NCBI RefSeq assembly: GCF_037113415.1
Contig: NZ_CP146608.1
Coordinates: 3,195,001-3,259,000, forward strand
DNA length: 64,000 nt
Reading direction: 5' to 3'
Origin: Devosia sp. XK-2
GTDB taxonomy: Bacteria > Pseudomonadota > Alphaproteobacteria > Rhizobiales > Devosiaceae
Part shown: positions 18,487 to 26,722 of the stretch, in pieces
How positions within the stretch are numbered: the stretch's first letter is position 1
Layout of the letters: every line of letters starts with the position of its first letter
Notes under the pieces: generated by a model
What the model saw: only the letters and a program-made list of their open reading frames with translations
The model's database searches: none
What the model was told of the DNA's origin: nothing
Translations under genes and position numbers: made by a program

Positions 18487-20340
18487 ATGCCTGCCTATCG
18501 TTCCCGCACCACTACCCATGGCCGCAACATGGCCGGCGCGCGTGGCCTTTGGCGCGCCACCGGCATGAAGGACGGTGATTTCGGCAAGCCCATCATTGCC
18601 GTGGTGAACTCCTTCACCCAATTCGTGCCCGGCCATGTGCATTTGAAGGATCTCGGTCAACTGGTGGCCCGCGAGATCGAGGCGGCCGGTGGCGTTGCCA
18701 AGGAATTCAACACCATCGCCGTGGATGACGGCATCGCCATGGGCCATGACGGCATGCTCTATTCCCTGCCCAGCCGCGACATCATCGCGGACTCGGTGGA
18801 ATATATGGTCAATGCCCATTGCGCCGACGCCATGGTCTGCATTTCCAATTGCGACAAGATCACCCCCGGCATGCTCAATGCCGCCATGCGTTTGAACATC
18901 CCCGTGGTCTTCGTTTCCGGCGGCCCGATGGAAGCGGGCAAGGCGCTGGTCAAGGGCAAGCTCCAGGCGCTCGACCTGGTCGACGCCATGGTGATGGCCG
19001 CCGACGACCATTATACCGATGAGGAAGTGCAGGCCGTCGAAGAAGCCGCCTGCCCCACCTGTGGCTCCTGCTCGGGCATGTTCACCGCCAATTCCATGAA
19101 CTGCCTGACCGAGGCCCTCGGCCTCTCGCTGCCGGGCAATGGCTCGACCCTGGCCACCCATTCGGACCGCAAGCGCCTGTTCCAGGAGGCCGGCCACCTG
19201 ATCGTCGATCTGGCCCGCCGCTATTATGAGCAGGAGGACGAGAGCGTGCTGCCCCGCTCCATCGCCACCAAGGCCGCCTTTGAAAACGCCATGAGCCTCG
19301 ACATCGCCATGGGCGGCTCGACCAATACCGTGCTGCACATCCTGGCCGCGGCCCATGAAGGCGGCGTCGATTTCACCATGGACGATATCGATGCGCTCTC
19401 GCGCAAAGTGCCGGTGCTCTCGAAAGTCGCCCCTGCCAAGCAGGACGTGCATATGGAAGATGTACACCGCGCCGGCGGCATTTTCGCCATTCTCGGCCAG
19501 CTCGACCGTGCGGGCCTGATCAACCGCACCGAACCCACGGTCCACGCCGCCACCATGGGCGATGCCATCGACAAATGGGATATTTCCCGCACCAATTCGG
19601 AAAGCGTGCGCCAGTTCTATATGGCCGCGCCCGGCGGCGTGCGCACCACCCAGGCCTTTTCCCAGTCCAATCGCTGGAAGGAATTGGACACCGACCGCAC
19701 TAATGGCGCCATCCGCTCGCCCGACAATCCTTTCTCCAAGGATGGGGGCCTCGCCGTGCTCAAGGGCAATATCGCCATCGATGGCTGCATCGTGAAGACC
19801 GCGGGCGTGGACGAGTCGATCCTCAAGTTCACCGGCCCGGCCCGCGTCTTCGAGAGCCAGGACATGACGGTCAAGGCCATCCTTTCCAATGAGATCAAGG
19901 AAGGCGACGTAGTCGTCATCCGTTATGAAGGCCCCAAGGGCGGCCCGGGCATGCAGGAAATGCTCTATCCCACGAGCTATCTCAAATCCAAGGGTCTCGG
20001 CAAAGCCTGTGCGCTCCTGACCGATGGCCGCTTTTCGGGCGGCACCTCGGGCCTCTCCATCGGCCATGCCTCCCCCGAAGCGGCCGAAGGCGGCGCCATT
20101 GGCCTGGTTCGCGAGGGCGACATGATCGAGATCGACATCCCCAACCGCACCGTCAATGTGCTGGTCTCCGATGCCGAACTGGCCACCCGCCGTGCCGAGC
20201 AGGATAAGCTCGGCTGGAAGCCGGCCCAGCCCCGCAAGCGCAAGGTGACGACTGCACTCAAGGCCTATGCCGCCCTGGTAACCTCGGCCGCCAAGGGTGC
20301 CGTGCGCGACACCAAGGCGATCGACAAGCTCTGGAACTGA
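18487..20340 (+). CDS. ilvD: Dihydroxy-acid dehydratase
   Basis: Iron-sulfur dehydratase of the valine, leucine and isoleucine pathway; it converts 2,3-dihydroxy acids to 2-oxo acids. The 617-residue length and start ([20 protein letters not shown]) are typical of the IlvD long form. Cluster-binding cysteines are visible in [12 protein letters not shown] near residue 122 and [11 protein letters not shown] near 194. The conserved GRFSGGTSG is near residue 515. The ATG at 18487 has GAGGAT upstream. No other ilv gene is nearby. Confidence 0.97.
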   Translation: MPAYRSRTTTHGRNMAGARGLWRATGMKDGDFGKPIIAVVNSFTQFVPGHVHLKDLGQLVAREIEAAGGVAKEFNTIAVDDGIAMGHDGMLYSLPSRDIIADSVEYMVNAHCADAMVCISNCDKITPGMLNAAMRLNIPVVFVSGGPMEAGKALVKGKLQALDLVDAMVMAADDHYTDEEVQAVEEAACPTCGSCSGMFTANSMNCLTEALGLSLPGNGSTLATHSDRKRLFQEAGHLIVDLARRYYEQEDESVLPRSIATKAAFENAMSLDIAMGGSTNTVLHILAAAHEGGVDFTMDDIDALSRKVPVLSKVAPAKQDVHMEDVHRAGGIFAILGQLDRAGLINRTEPTVHAATMGDAIDKWDISRTNSESVRQFYMAAPGGVRTTQAFSQSNRWKELDTDRTNGAIRSPDNPFSKDGGLAVLKGNIAIDGCIVKTAGVDESILKFTGPARVFESQDMTVKAILSNEIKEGDVVVIRYEGPKGGPGMQEMLYPTSYLKSKGLGKACALLTDGRFSGGTSGLSIGHASPEAAEGGAIGLVREGDMIEIDIPNRTVNVLVSDAELATRRAEQDKLGWKPAQPRKRKVTTALKAYAALVTSAAKGAVRDTKAIDKLWN

Positions 20341-20356
20341 GGCGCGAGGCGCGCCC

Positions 20357-20743
20357 TTGCCGGACTACCGCATCGATCCCTTTCCCGCCGAAGCGGAGCT
20401 GGACCAGTTGTGGCGGCGCGCCTGGAACGCGCCGCTGGCCCGGCCGATGCGTCCTGTCCTGGAGCGAAGCCTGGGCCATGTCGGCGCCTATGAAGGCGGC
20501 GAGCTGATCGGCTTCGTCAATATCGCCTGGGATGGCGGCGTCCACGCCTTCCTGCTCGACACCTGCACCGATCCGGCCCATCGACGGCGCGGCATTGCAA
20601 CCGAGCTGGTCCGCCAGGCCCAGGCCCTGGCGCGCAAACGCGGCGCCGAATGGCTCCACGTGGATTACGAGCCCCATCTCGACGGCTTTTATCGCGGCTG
20701 CGGCTTCCGCCCGAGCGCCGCCGGTGTCATGAAATTGTCGTGA
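20357..20743 (+). CDS. GNAT family N-acetyltransferase
   Basis: A 128-residue acetyltransferase. The acetyl-CoA-binding motif A is seen as DPAHRRRGIATELVRQAQ, and the C-terminal GFYRGCGFRP completes the fold. The preferred start is the TTG at 20357, giving (M)PDYRIDPFP, 16 bases after the ilvD stop, so it is probably read through from ilvD. The ribosome-binding site is weak. The substrate is unknown. Confidence 0.85.
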   Translation: MPDYRIDPFPAEAELDQLWRRAWNAPLARPMRPVLERSLGHVGAYEGGELIGFVNIAWDGGVHAFLLDTCTDPAHRRRGIATELVRQAQALARKRGAEWLHVDYEPHLDGFYRGCGFRPSAAGVMKLS

Positions 20744-20813
20744 CAAGCCCTGATGCCGGTGCTAACACGCGCCTAGCCATCCAGCGGCCTGCCAAGGTTT
20801 GCTGGTCTGGTCA

Positions 20814-20850
20814 GGCCCGATAGCGGGGATTCCACCCTCCCTATCGGGCC
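20814..20850. terminator. Long perfect hairpin between converging genes
   Basis: Perfect 10-bp arms GGCCCGATAG and CTATCGGGCC around a 17-base loop that can itself form a short GGG/CCC stem. It sits between the convergent GNAT and MmcQ/YjbR genes. No T tract follows on either strand, so it may be a bidirectional stop or an mRNA-end stabiliser. Confidence 0.55.
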
Positions 20851-20869
20851 GACCCAACCTCCCAAATCC

Positions 20870-21223
20870 TTAAATGATGCCGAGCTCGACCCGCAGCTTC
20901 TTGGTCAGCCCTTTGGCCACCAGGGCATGTGAGCGTTTGGCATAGGCCAGCACATCCTCATCGCTGAGCTCTGAATCGGCGGCAACATTGACCCATTGCC
21001 GCTTGGCGAAATAGGCAGCCTGCCGGACCCCCGTCAGGCTGGTGAGGATATCGAAACTCTCTTCGCCGCATTTGAATACGAGGCTGTGCGGTGCCGCGTC
21101 CGAGAGTAGGCAGAAGACCTTGCCGCCCACCTTGGCGACGCGCGCCTCCCACTGATCGACAAGTGTCACACCCGGCAAGGTGGTCAGCGCTGCATCGAAG
21201 CCGTCACGAACAAAAAGGCTCAA
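20870..21223 (-). CDS. MmcQ/YjbR family DNA-binding protein
   Basis: A 117-residue protein with the CyaY-like fold of the MmcQ/YjbR family. The central VGGKVFCLLSDAAPHSLVFKC and the C-terminal SHALVAKGLTKKLR helix are characteristic. Family members are annotated as DNA-binding; a clear target is not known. Its start overlaps the stop of the upstream DUF1178 gene by 4 bases, so the two are coupled. Confidence 0.85.
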   Translation of the reverse strand: MSLFVRDGFDAALTTLPGVTLVDQWEARVAKVGGKVFCLLSDAAPHSLVFKCGEESFDILTSLTGVRQAAYFAKRQWVNVAADSELSDEDVLAYAKRSHALVAKGLTKKLRVELGII

Positions 21224-21642
21224 TTGTCTTCACCGATATCGGGCAGAGGCAGGAATTCGACGCCATCCTCGATCAGGCCAAGCACTTCGTCTTTCGTTGC
21301 CTCGCCATAGATGCCGCGCGCCTCAGCCTCTTCGAAATGGATCTTGCGGGCTTCTTCGGCAAAGCGGTCGCCGACATTTTCGGCCTCGCTCATCACCTTC
21401 TGCCGGTATTGGCGCAGCATGGCGCGAATTTTGGCAGCTTCGGGATGATTGGCGCTCAGCGGCACCCTGTCACTATCCGTGCGCGCCACATTGGGCGCCA
21501 TGGGGGCTTTTTCGACATGGGCATCGCCGCATTGGGCGCAGGTCACGATGCCGCGCGCCTGCTGCTCGTCATAGGCGGCGGCGCTTTTGAACCAGGCCTC
21601 GTAGCGATGGCCATTTGAACATTGAAGCAAATACTGGATCAC
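21220..21642 (-). CDS. DUF1178 family protein
   Basis: A 140-residue protein. It begins VIQYLLQCSNGHRYEAWFKS with a GTG start at 21642, the standard DUF1178 opening, and has a CAQCGDAHVEKAPMAP zinc-ribbon-like segment. With the N-terminal C-S-N-G-H this likely forms one zinc site. The remainder is an amphipathic helical tail ending in acidic residues. The function is unknown. The frame stays open upstream, but those residues are antisense to the amidohydrolase gene. Confidence 0.85.
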   Translation of the reverse strand: MIQYLLQCSNGHRYEAWFKSAAAYDEQQARGIVTCAQCGDAHVEKAPMAPNVARTDSDRVPLSANHPEAAKIRAMLRQYRQKVMSEAENVGDRFAEEARKIHFEEAEARGIYGEATKDEVLGLIEDGVEFLPLPDIGEDN

Positions 21643-21672
21643 GGGTCTTGTCGTCGTCTCTAGAACGTGAAC

Positions 21673-21692
21673 GCCTATAAACCGATATAGGC
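21673..21692. repeat. Small perfect inverted repeat between the amidohydrolase and DUF1178 genes
   Basis: GCCTATA and TATAGGC arms with a 6-base centre. It lies downstream of the amidohydrolase stop and upstream of DUF1178 on the same strand. No T tract follows, so an operator for DUF1178 is as likely as a terminator. Confidence 0.4.
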
Positions 21693-21700
21693 AAACAGAC

Positions 21701-22528
21701 TTAGCGGTGCAAATCGGGCACCGCAAAATCGCGCGCATTGGCCAATGCCGGCACGCGGCGGCGCGCCTCGGCCACCGCGGCGGCGTCGATATCCGCCACC
21801 AGCACACCGGGCCGGTCATGGTCCAGCTCGGCAATGATCTTGCCCCAGGGGTCCACGATCAGCGAATGCCCATAGGTAGCCCGGCCATTGGCGTGATGCC
21901 CGCCCTGCGCAGCAGCAATAACGTAGGAGCCGGTCTCGATGGCGCGGGCGCGCAAGAGCACATGCCAATGCGCCTGCCCCGTGGGCACGGTAAAGGCCGC
22001 CGGCACTGCCATCAGCGTTGCGCCACTATTGGCCAAGGCATTGTAAAGGCGCGGAAAGCGCATGTCATAACAGATGGAAAAGCCGAGCCTAAACTCGCCT
22101 AGATCGGCCGTCACCGCCTGTTCGCCACCCCTATAGGTAGCGCTTTCCCGATAGGCATTGAGCCCGGCGATATCGGCATCGAACAGGTGAATCTTGTCAT
22201 AGGTGGCGCGCTGCGCCCCGTCCGGCCCGAACAGCACCGAGCGATTGGCGAACCGCCCATCTTCAAGCGGAATGGGCAAGGACCCGATCTGCACGAATAT
22301 GCCGTGCTGCCGCGCCAACCTGCCCACCAGGGCAAGCTGCGGATGCCCCTCAAAGGGCGCCGCTACCGATCGCAACTGCTCCCGGTCCTCCGGAAAGATC
22401 ATCGTGACTTCGGGCGTCAGCACATAGTCGACGCCCTGCCCAGCCGCCTCGGCCAGCAAAGGCTCGAGCGCGGCGAGATTGGCCGCGGGGTCGAGCCCCG
22501 AGCACATCTGGATGGCGGCAATTCTCAT
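21701..22528 (-). CDS. Carbon-nitrogen hydrolase (Nit2-like amidase)
   Basis: A 275-residue nitrilase-superfamily enzyme with the Glu-Lys-Cys triad: E in VLTPEVTMIF near residue 40, K in TYDKIHLFD near 111, and C in FSICYDMRFP near 152. The pattern resembles Nit2/omega-amidase or deaminated-glutathione amidase, which repair 2-oxo acid by-products; the exact substrate is inferred. The ATG at 22528 is nine bases after the glutaredoxin stop, so the two genes probably share a transcript, which would fit a link with glutathione. Confidence 0.9.
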   Translation of the reverse strand: MRIAAIQMCSGLDPAANLAALEPLLAEAAGQGVDYVLTPEVTMIFPEDREQLRSVAAPFEGHPQLALVGRLARQHGIFVQIGSLPIPLEDGRFANRSVLFGPDGAQRATYDKIHLFDADIAGLNAYRESATYRGGEQAVTADLGEFRLGFSICYDMRFPRLYNALANSGATLMAVPAAFTVPTGQAHWHVLLRARAIETGSYVIAAAQGGHHANGRATYGHSLIVDPWGKIIAELDHDRPGVLVADIDAAAVAEARRRVPALANARDFAVPDLHR

Positions 22529-22537
22529 GTTTGCCCG

Positions 22538-22792
22538 CTACCCCGCCAGCATCGGGTCCAGGCCGCCGCGCCGGTCGAGCGCCGCCATATCGTCATAGCC
22601 GCCCACATGCATTTCATCGATGAAGATCTGCGGGACCGTGCGGCGTCCATGCGCGCGCTGAGTCATTGTCTCGCGCAGGTCGGGGTCGAGCACGGTGATC
22701 TCTGTGTAATCCACGCCTTTCTCACGCAACAGCGCCTTGGCGGCGTGGCAATAGGGGCAGGTGGGAGTGGTATAGATTTCAACCTTGGCCAT
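22538..22792 (-). CDS. grxC: Glutaredoxin 3
   Basis: An 84-residue dithiol glutaredoxin that reduces disulfides using glutathione in the cytoplasm. The active site CPYC is at residues 12-15 (YTTPTCPYCHAAKALL). The cis-proline is in RTVPQIFID and the GGYDD glutathione-binding turn follows. The order comF-grxC-amidohydrolase on one strand is common in Rhizobiales. The comF stop lies about 40 bases upstream. Confidence 0.95.
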   Translation of the reverse strand: MAKVEIYTTPTCPYCHAAKALLREKGVDYTEITVLDPDLRETMTQRAHGRRTVPQIFIDEMHVGGYDDMAALDRRGGLDPMLAG

Positions 22793-22829
22793 TGGTTTCC
22801 TGGCTCGTGAATATCAGGGACTTGCTCCC

Positions 22830-23645
22830 TTATATGGGCAGATCCTCGCCGATGACAACGCGGGCAAAGGTGACAATATTGACCTCGCGTGCACCGGCGC
22901 GCTTGAGCACACGCGTCACCGCCTTGACGGTGGCGCCGGTGGTATAGACATCGTCGACCAGCACCAGGGGCCGGTCCTGGAGCCGCTCCATGAACAATGG
23001 ATGAACAGAAAAAGCGCCCTGCACATTGCGCAATCGCCCATCCCCACTCAATCCCACCTGTTGTCGCGTCTTTTTTTGGCGCCGCACCAGATGCGGATCG
23101 ACCACACAACCGGTCAGCCGCCCCAGTTCGAGCGCCAGCAGCATGGATTGGTTATAACGGCGAAACCGCAGCCGGCTGACATGCAGCGGCACAGGCACCA
23201 GAACCGGCCCGTCATCCCAGAAATCACGACCGGCCGCCGCCATCAGCCCAGCGCAAAACCGCGCCAGTTCAGGCCGGTCGCCATATTTGAGCCGGCTGAC
23301 CAGCGTGCCGGCAATCTCGCTGTAGGCCACAGCCGCGCGGGCCCGGTCAAAGGGCGGCGGATCGGCAAGGGCTTCGGCCGACAGCGCCTGGGGACCGGGA
23401 TCGGTCTCGAAGGGAATGCCCAGCACCGGACAAAGCGGCGCGCTGATCTGCTTGAGGCTGGCAAAACATTGCGGGCACAATCCGTCCCGGCTCACAAGCG
23501 GCGCCTTGCAGGCAGCGCATCCGGGCGGATAGACCAGATCGAGCAGCCCGGCGCCCAGCCCGGCCAGCATCTGCCGCAGCCGCGCCCCATTCCCAATGTC
23601 TTTGACTTCCCCGGCCCCGGTCTCCATAAGACCCATATTGCCCAT
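22830..23645 (-). CDS. ComF family phosphoribosyltransferase-like protein
   Basis: A 271-residue ComF/GntX-type protein. The N terminus has a zinc-ribbon CAACK...CPQC (about residues 40-62), and the C terminus has the phosphoribosyltransferase loop LVLVDDVYTTGATV. In naturally competent bacteria ComF helps import single-stranded DNA; in others its role is unclear. Three closely spaced in-frame ATGs (23645, 23636, 23627) could each be the start, and none has a strong ribosome-binding site. It diverges from the methyltransferase at 23694. Confidence 0.88.
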   Translation of the reverse strand: MGNMGLMETGAGEVKDIGNGARLRQMLAGLGAGLLDLVYPPGCAACKAPLVSRDGLCPQCFASLKQISAPLCPVLGIPFETDPGPQALSAEALADPPPFDRARAAVAYSEIAGTLVSRLKYGDRPELARFCAGLMAAAGRDFWDDGPVLVPVPLHVSRLRFRRYNQSMLLALELGRLTGCVVDPHLVRRQKKTRQQVGLSGDGRLRNVQGAFSVHPLFMERLQDRPLVLVDDVYTTGATVKAVTRVLKRAGAREVNIVTFARVVIGEDLPI

Positions 23646-23656
23646 GATCGCGCCCG

Positions 23657-23687
23657 GGCGAAAGTCCCGACGCCACGGCGAAAGTCC
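23657..23687. promoter_or_regulatory. Direct repeat in the comF/methyltransferase divergent promoter
   Basis: GGCGAAAGTCC occurs at 23657-23667 and 23677-23687, exactly 20 bases apart (about two helical turns), within the 48-base gap between the start codons. This geometry suits a dimeric regulator. No candidate protein is known. Confidence 0.4.
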
Positions 23688-23693
23688 TCCATC

Positions 23694-24527
23694 ATGACCG
23701 CCCCACCGCGCCTGTTCGATCCTGCCCAGATTGCCCGCAATCTCCGCCGCCGCCCGGCCTCGGACAATTTCGTGCGCAGCCTCGTTCTTGAAGACCTGGC
23801 GGATCGTCTCAGCACCTATAAACGCGACTTTACCCGCGCCATATTGATCGGGCCGGATGCCCAAACGCTCCCCCAAACCCTGTTCACCGCCAATGGCCCG
23901 GTGACAGTGCAACGGATCGAGGCCTTTTCGGACGAGGACTTTCCGCCTCTGCCCCAAGGCGAGCAGGATCTTATTGTGTCGCTGTTGCATCTGCAGGCCG
24001 TCGACGACGTGCCCGGCCACCTGGCGCGCCTGCGCCGCCTGCTCAAGCCCGATGGCCTGCTGATGGCGGCCTTTCTCGGTGGCGAAAGCCTGACCGAATT
24101 GCGGGACGCCTTTCTGGCGGCCGATCTGGAGATTTCCGGTGGCGCTTCGGCCCGCGTCGCGCCCATGGCGCAGGTGCGCGATGCCGGAGCGCTGCTGCAG
24201 CGTGCCGGCTTTGCCCTGCCCGTGGCCGATGTCGAAACCCATCGCGTGCGCTATGCAACGCCTTTTGCGCTGATGGCCGAACTCAAGGCCCTGGGCGCCT
24301 CCAATCCGCTGGCCGACCGGCCGCGCAAATTCGCCACCCGCAGCCTGCTTGCCGCCGCCGCCCAGGCCTATGCCGCCCGCGATGCCGATCCCGACGGCCG
24401 GGTCCGCGCGACTCTGGAAATCATCTGGCTGGCCGGCTGGGTGCCGCATGAAAGCCAGCAAAAACCTCTCCGGCCCGGCAGCGCCACGGTCAGCATGAAG
24501 GACGTTTTGGGCAAGGCAGAGCCATGA
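23694..24527 (+). CDS. Class I SAM-dependent methyltransferase (BioC/NDUFAF5-like)
   Basis: A 277-residue methyltransferase-fold protein. The start PRLFDPAQIARNLRR and the middle DLIVSLLHLQAVDDVPGHL resemble the NDUFAF5 group, whose mitochondrial member hydroxylates a complex I arginine despite its methyltransferase fold. The classic GxGxG motif is not obvious, so enzymatic methyl transfer is uncertain. The ATG is at 23694; upstream open sequence is antisense to comF. The stop overlaps the GST start (ATGA), so it heads a three-gene operon. Confidence 0.85.
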   Translation: MTAPPRLFDPAQIARNLRRRPASDNFVRSLVLEDLADRLSTYKRDFTRAILIGPDAQTLPQTLFTANGPVTVQRIEAFSDEDFPPLPQGEQDLIVSLLHLQAVDDVPGHLARLRRLLKPDGLLMAAFLGGESLTELRDAFLAADLEISGGASARVAPMAQVRDAGALLQRAGFALPVADVETHRVRYATPFALMAELKALGASNPLADRPRKFATRSLLAAAAQAYAARDADPDGRVRATLEIIWLAGWVPHESQQKPLRPGSATVSMKDVLGKAEP

Positions 24528-25171
24528 CGCTGACCATTTGGGGCCGCAAGACCTCGTCAAATGTGCAGGCGCTGATGTGGTGTATCGGCGAATTGGGGCT
24601 CGACTATCGGCGCCACGATGTCGGCCATGTCCATGGCGGCAACGACACGCCCGAATTCCTCGCCATGAATCCCAATGGCCTGGTGCCGGTCCTGCGTGAC
24701 GGCAACGAGGAGCCGCTATGGGAGACCGGCGCCATTCTGCGCTACCTCGCCGCCCGCTACGGCCAGGAAACCTTCTGGCCCGCCGATCCGGTGAAGCGCG
24801 CCAGCGTCGACAAATGGGCTGAATGGGCCAAGCTCAATGTCGCCCTGAACTTTACCGGCCCGGTTTTCTGGCAGGTCGTGCGCACCGCGCCCGCGCGCCG
24901 CGACCCGGCAGTGCTGGCCGCAGGCCTTGATCGGCTGGAAAAGCATCTCGCTATCGCCGAAGCGCAACTGAGCGACCAAACCTTCCTTGCGGACGACAAT
25001 TTCACTCTGGCCGACATCCAGTTCGGCCATGTACTCTACCGCTATTTCGACATCGATATTGCCCGCCCAACCTGGCCGGCGATCGAACGATATTACGCCA
25101 CCCTGACCCGGAGACCGGCCTTTTCTGCCCATGTCATGGTGTCCTACGACCCTTTGCGCGTGACCGAATGA
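24524..25171 (+). CDS. Glutathione S-transferase family protein
   Basis: A 215-residue cytosolic GST. The thioredoxin-like N-terminal domain contains NPNGLVPVL with the cis-proline and ETGAILRYLA for glutathione binding; the C-terminal half is the all-helical domain with FTLADIQFGH, the usual N-capping box. It is coupled by ATGA overlaps to the methyltransferase before it and the kinase after it. The substrate is not predictable. Confidence 0.92.
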   Translation: MTLTIWGRKTSSNVQALMWCIGELGLDYRRHDVGHVHGGNDTPEFLAMNPNGLVPVLRDGNEEPLWETGAILRYLAARYGQETFWPADPVKRASVDKWAEWAKLNVALNFTGPVFWQVVRTAPARRDPAVLAAGLDRLEKHLAIAEAQLSDQTFLADDNFTLADIQFGHVLYRYFDIDIARPTWPAIERYYATLTRRPAFSAHVMVSYDPLRVTE

Positions 25172-25743
25172 ACGCGGCGCATCTCGATCCCCTTGCCGGC
25201 CATATCCTGATCCTGTCCGGCCATCCCGGTTCGGGCAAGACCACCACCGCCGAGGCGCTCGCGCATCTGCCGGGCCTGCCCAAGGTGCATCTGCATTCCG
25301 ACGATTTCTGGGGCTATATCAAGACCGGCAAGATCGACCCCTGGCTGCCGCAATCGCACAGCCAGAACGAGATGGTCATGGAGATTGCCGCGGGCGTTGC
25401 GGGCACCTATGCCCGCAACGGCTATTTCGTGGTGCTCGATGGCGTCATCCGGCCCTGGGCCCTGCCGGCCTTCCTGACGCTCGGCCTGCCGCTCCACTAT
25501 GTGGTGCTGCGCATCTCGGCCGATGAGGCGGTGTCGCGCTGCGAGGAGCGCGGTGGCGACAGCCTCACAGACCCCATTGTGGTCCGGTCCCTGCACGCCG
25601 AATTCGCCGATCTGGGCGATTATGAGCGCCATGTGCTGGACGTGGGCGGGCTGGATCGCGCCGAGGCGGTCGCGGCGTCGATTGCGGCTTTCGCCTCTGG
25701 AGCCTATCGGCTCAATGCGCCGCCGACTTCGACAGAAGGTTGA
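25168..25743 (+). CDS. P-loop kinase-like ATPase
   Basis: A 191-residue P-loop protein. The Walker [15 protein letters not shown] is near residue 18, and [11 protein letters not shown] follows with the acidic pair used by small-molecule kinases. The pattern resembles AAA_33/shikimate-kinase-like proteins that phosphorylate small substrates or confer drug resistance. The substrate is unknown. Its start overlaps the GST stop. Its last 32 bases overlap the end of the SMR gene on the other strand, with no terminator between them. Confidence 0.82.
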   Translation: MNAAHLDPLAGHILILSGHPGSGKTTTAEALAHLPGLPKVHLHSDDFWGYIKTGKIDPWLPQSHSQNEMVMEIAAGVAGTYARNGYFVVLDGVIRPWALPAFLTLGLPLHYVVLRISADEAVSRCEERGGDSLTDPIVVRSLHAEFADLGDYERHVLDVGGLDRAEAVAASIAAFASGAYRLNAPPTSTEG

Positions 25744-26044
25744 TGACCATCACCCCGGCAATGATCAGCCCAATGCCGACAATGGCCCAGACATCGAGCT
25801 TCTGGCCGTAAAAAGCAAAGCCGATCAGCGAGACAAGCACGATGCCGGCGCCCGACCAGATGGCATAGGCAATGCCGACAGGGATCGTCCTGAGCGTCAG
25901 CGAAAGGCAGTAGAAGGCCACGCCATAGCCCACGATCACCAGAATCGACGGCAGCACTTGCGTAAAGCTCTGCGATGCCTTGAGGGCGCTGGTGGCAATC
26001 ACCTCGGCGATGATGGCGATGGCGAGAAACACATAATTGGACAT
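25712..26044 (-). CDS. Small multidrug resistance (SMR) efflux protein
   Basis: A 110-residue, four-helix inner-membrane antiporter, the exact length of EmrE-type pumps. The essential glutamate is in [14 protein letters not shown] near residue 14, and [13 protein letters not shown] is the helix 3 signature. It exports cationic compounds or polyamine-like substrates using protons and usually works as an antiparallel dimer. The start is the ATG at 26044, with GGAG upstream. Only one SMR gene is present here, so a homodimer is likely. Confidence 0.93.
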   Translation of the reverse strand: MSNYVFLAIAIIAEVIATSALKASQSFTQVLPSILVIVGYGVAFYCLSLTLRTIPVGIAYAIWSGAGIVLVSLIGFAFYGQKLDVWAIVGIGLIIAGVMVINLLSKSAAH

Positions 26045-26109
26045 GAAGGGCTCCGGCGGCGGCATCTTGTGAACCCGAAGCGTGACGCCTGCAAGACAGC
26101 CCGGACGTG

Positions 26110-26134
26110 AAAAAGGCCGGTGTCACCACCGGCC
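26110..26134 (-). terminator. Terminator downstream of the RAMA-domain gene
   Basis: Perfect 8-bp arms GGCCGGTG and CACCGGCC with a 4-base loop (26115-26134). On the minus strand they lead into CTTTTTC. Nearly the same sequence occurs at 26671-26700 on the other side of the RAMA gene. Confidence 0.85.
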
Positions 26135-26160
26135 GCTTCTCTTCACGTATCTCGGTGTGA

Positions 26161-26607
26161 TCAAGAATCTCGGCGCAAAGCGTCACTATAGATGAAATCT
26201 TGATCGCCTGGACGCTTAACCCACACGTCGTGCCATGCGTTGCGCGACGTGTTTTCAGCAACGGCCCGGACCCACTGAGACACGGAGTTGTAGATCCCGT
26301 CTTCCCATTCGACCTGTTCGTGGACAATTCGACCGTAGTGGGTCTTGTGCTTGTATCTCATCCTTAGTTCAGTGCCATTCGGCAGCTTGAGGCTACCCCA
26401 CAAGTGGGCTCTCCCCGGATCGCCATATTGGCGATCGATTGGGCGAGCTTCCTCAACGCTAATGAGACCTTTCAGGTCTTTGCCATTTGACTCCATATAG
26501 TTTTCAACGAGATCGGCAACCAAGCGGGTGGGGTCTACTTTACCCTCGCTTTGGAGAACAATGCGGTTGTAGAGGCTTGTCGGGAAGGGGAGGCATACAT
26601 AATTCAT
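26161..26607 (-). CDS. RAMA-domain protein with possible ribbon-helix-helix N terminus
   Basis: A 148-residue protein. The C-terminal ~75 residues (LPNGTELRMRYKHKTHYGRI, then VEWEDGIYNSVSQWVRAV, ending VWVKRPGD) match the pattern I know for RAMA, a domain found with restriction enzymes and adenine methylases and predicted to read modified DNA. The N terminus, with a beta-strand-like start then PTRLVADLVENYME, could be a ribbon-helix-helix DNA-binding unit. GC is clearly lower than its neighbours (28 of 60 bases in 26161-26220), suggesting transfer. AAGGAG precedes the ATG and lies inside an operator-like repeat. The function is unproven. Confidence 0.72.
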   Translation of the reverse strand: MNYVCLPFPTSLYNRIVLQSEGKVDPTRLVADLVENYMESNGKDLKGLISVEEARPIDRQYGDPGRAHLWGSLKLPNGTELRMRYKHKTHYGRIVHEQVEWEDGIYNSVSQWVRAVAENTSRNAWHDVWVKRPGDQDFIYSDALRRDS

Positions 26608-26610
26608 TTG

Positions 26611-26645
26611 AGTGCTCCTTAGTGCTCATGCGCACTATTGAGCAC
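26611..26645. promoter_or_regulatory. Operator-like repeat at the RAMA gene start
   Basis: AGTGCTC occurs at 26611-26617 and 26621-26627, ten bases apart, and its inverse GAGCAC(T-side TGAGCAC) is at 26639-26645. GTGCTCA/TGAGCAC form a perfect inverted repeat with a 10-base centre. The first copy overlaps the ribosome-binding site, so a bound protein could block both transcription and translation. Autoregulation is inferred. Confidence 0.55.
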
Positions 26646-26670
26646 GATTGCGTAGTGACAGTCAATGCAC

Positions 26671-26700
26671 AAAAAAGGGCCGGTGTCTCCACCGGCCCTT
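26671..26700 (-). terminator. carD terminator
   Basis: Perfect 9-bp arms GGGCCGGTG and CACCGGCCC with loop TCTC and a further AA/TT pair. On the minus strand six T follow. It lies 22 bases after the CarD stop and closely resembles the terminator at 26110-26134. Confidence 0.9.
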
Positions 26701-26722
26701 CTTAATGGGATCGCAAAGAGGC

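Noticed and set aside
18427..20067. 546-codon minus-strand frame opposite ilvD
   Set aside because: Antisense of a highly conserved enzyme; composition is typical of GC-driven open frames.
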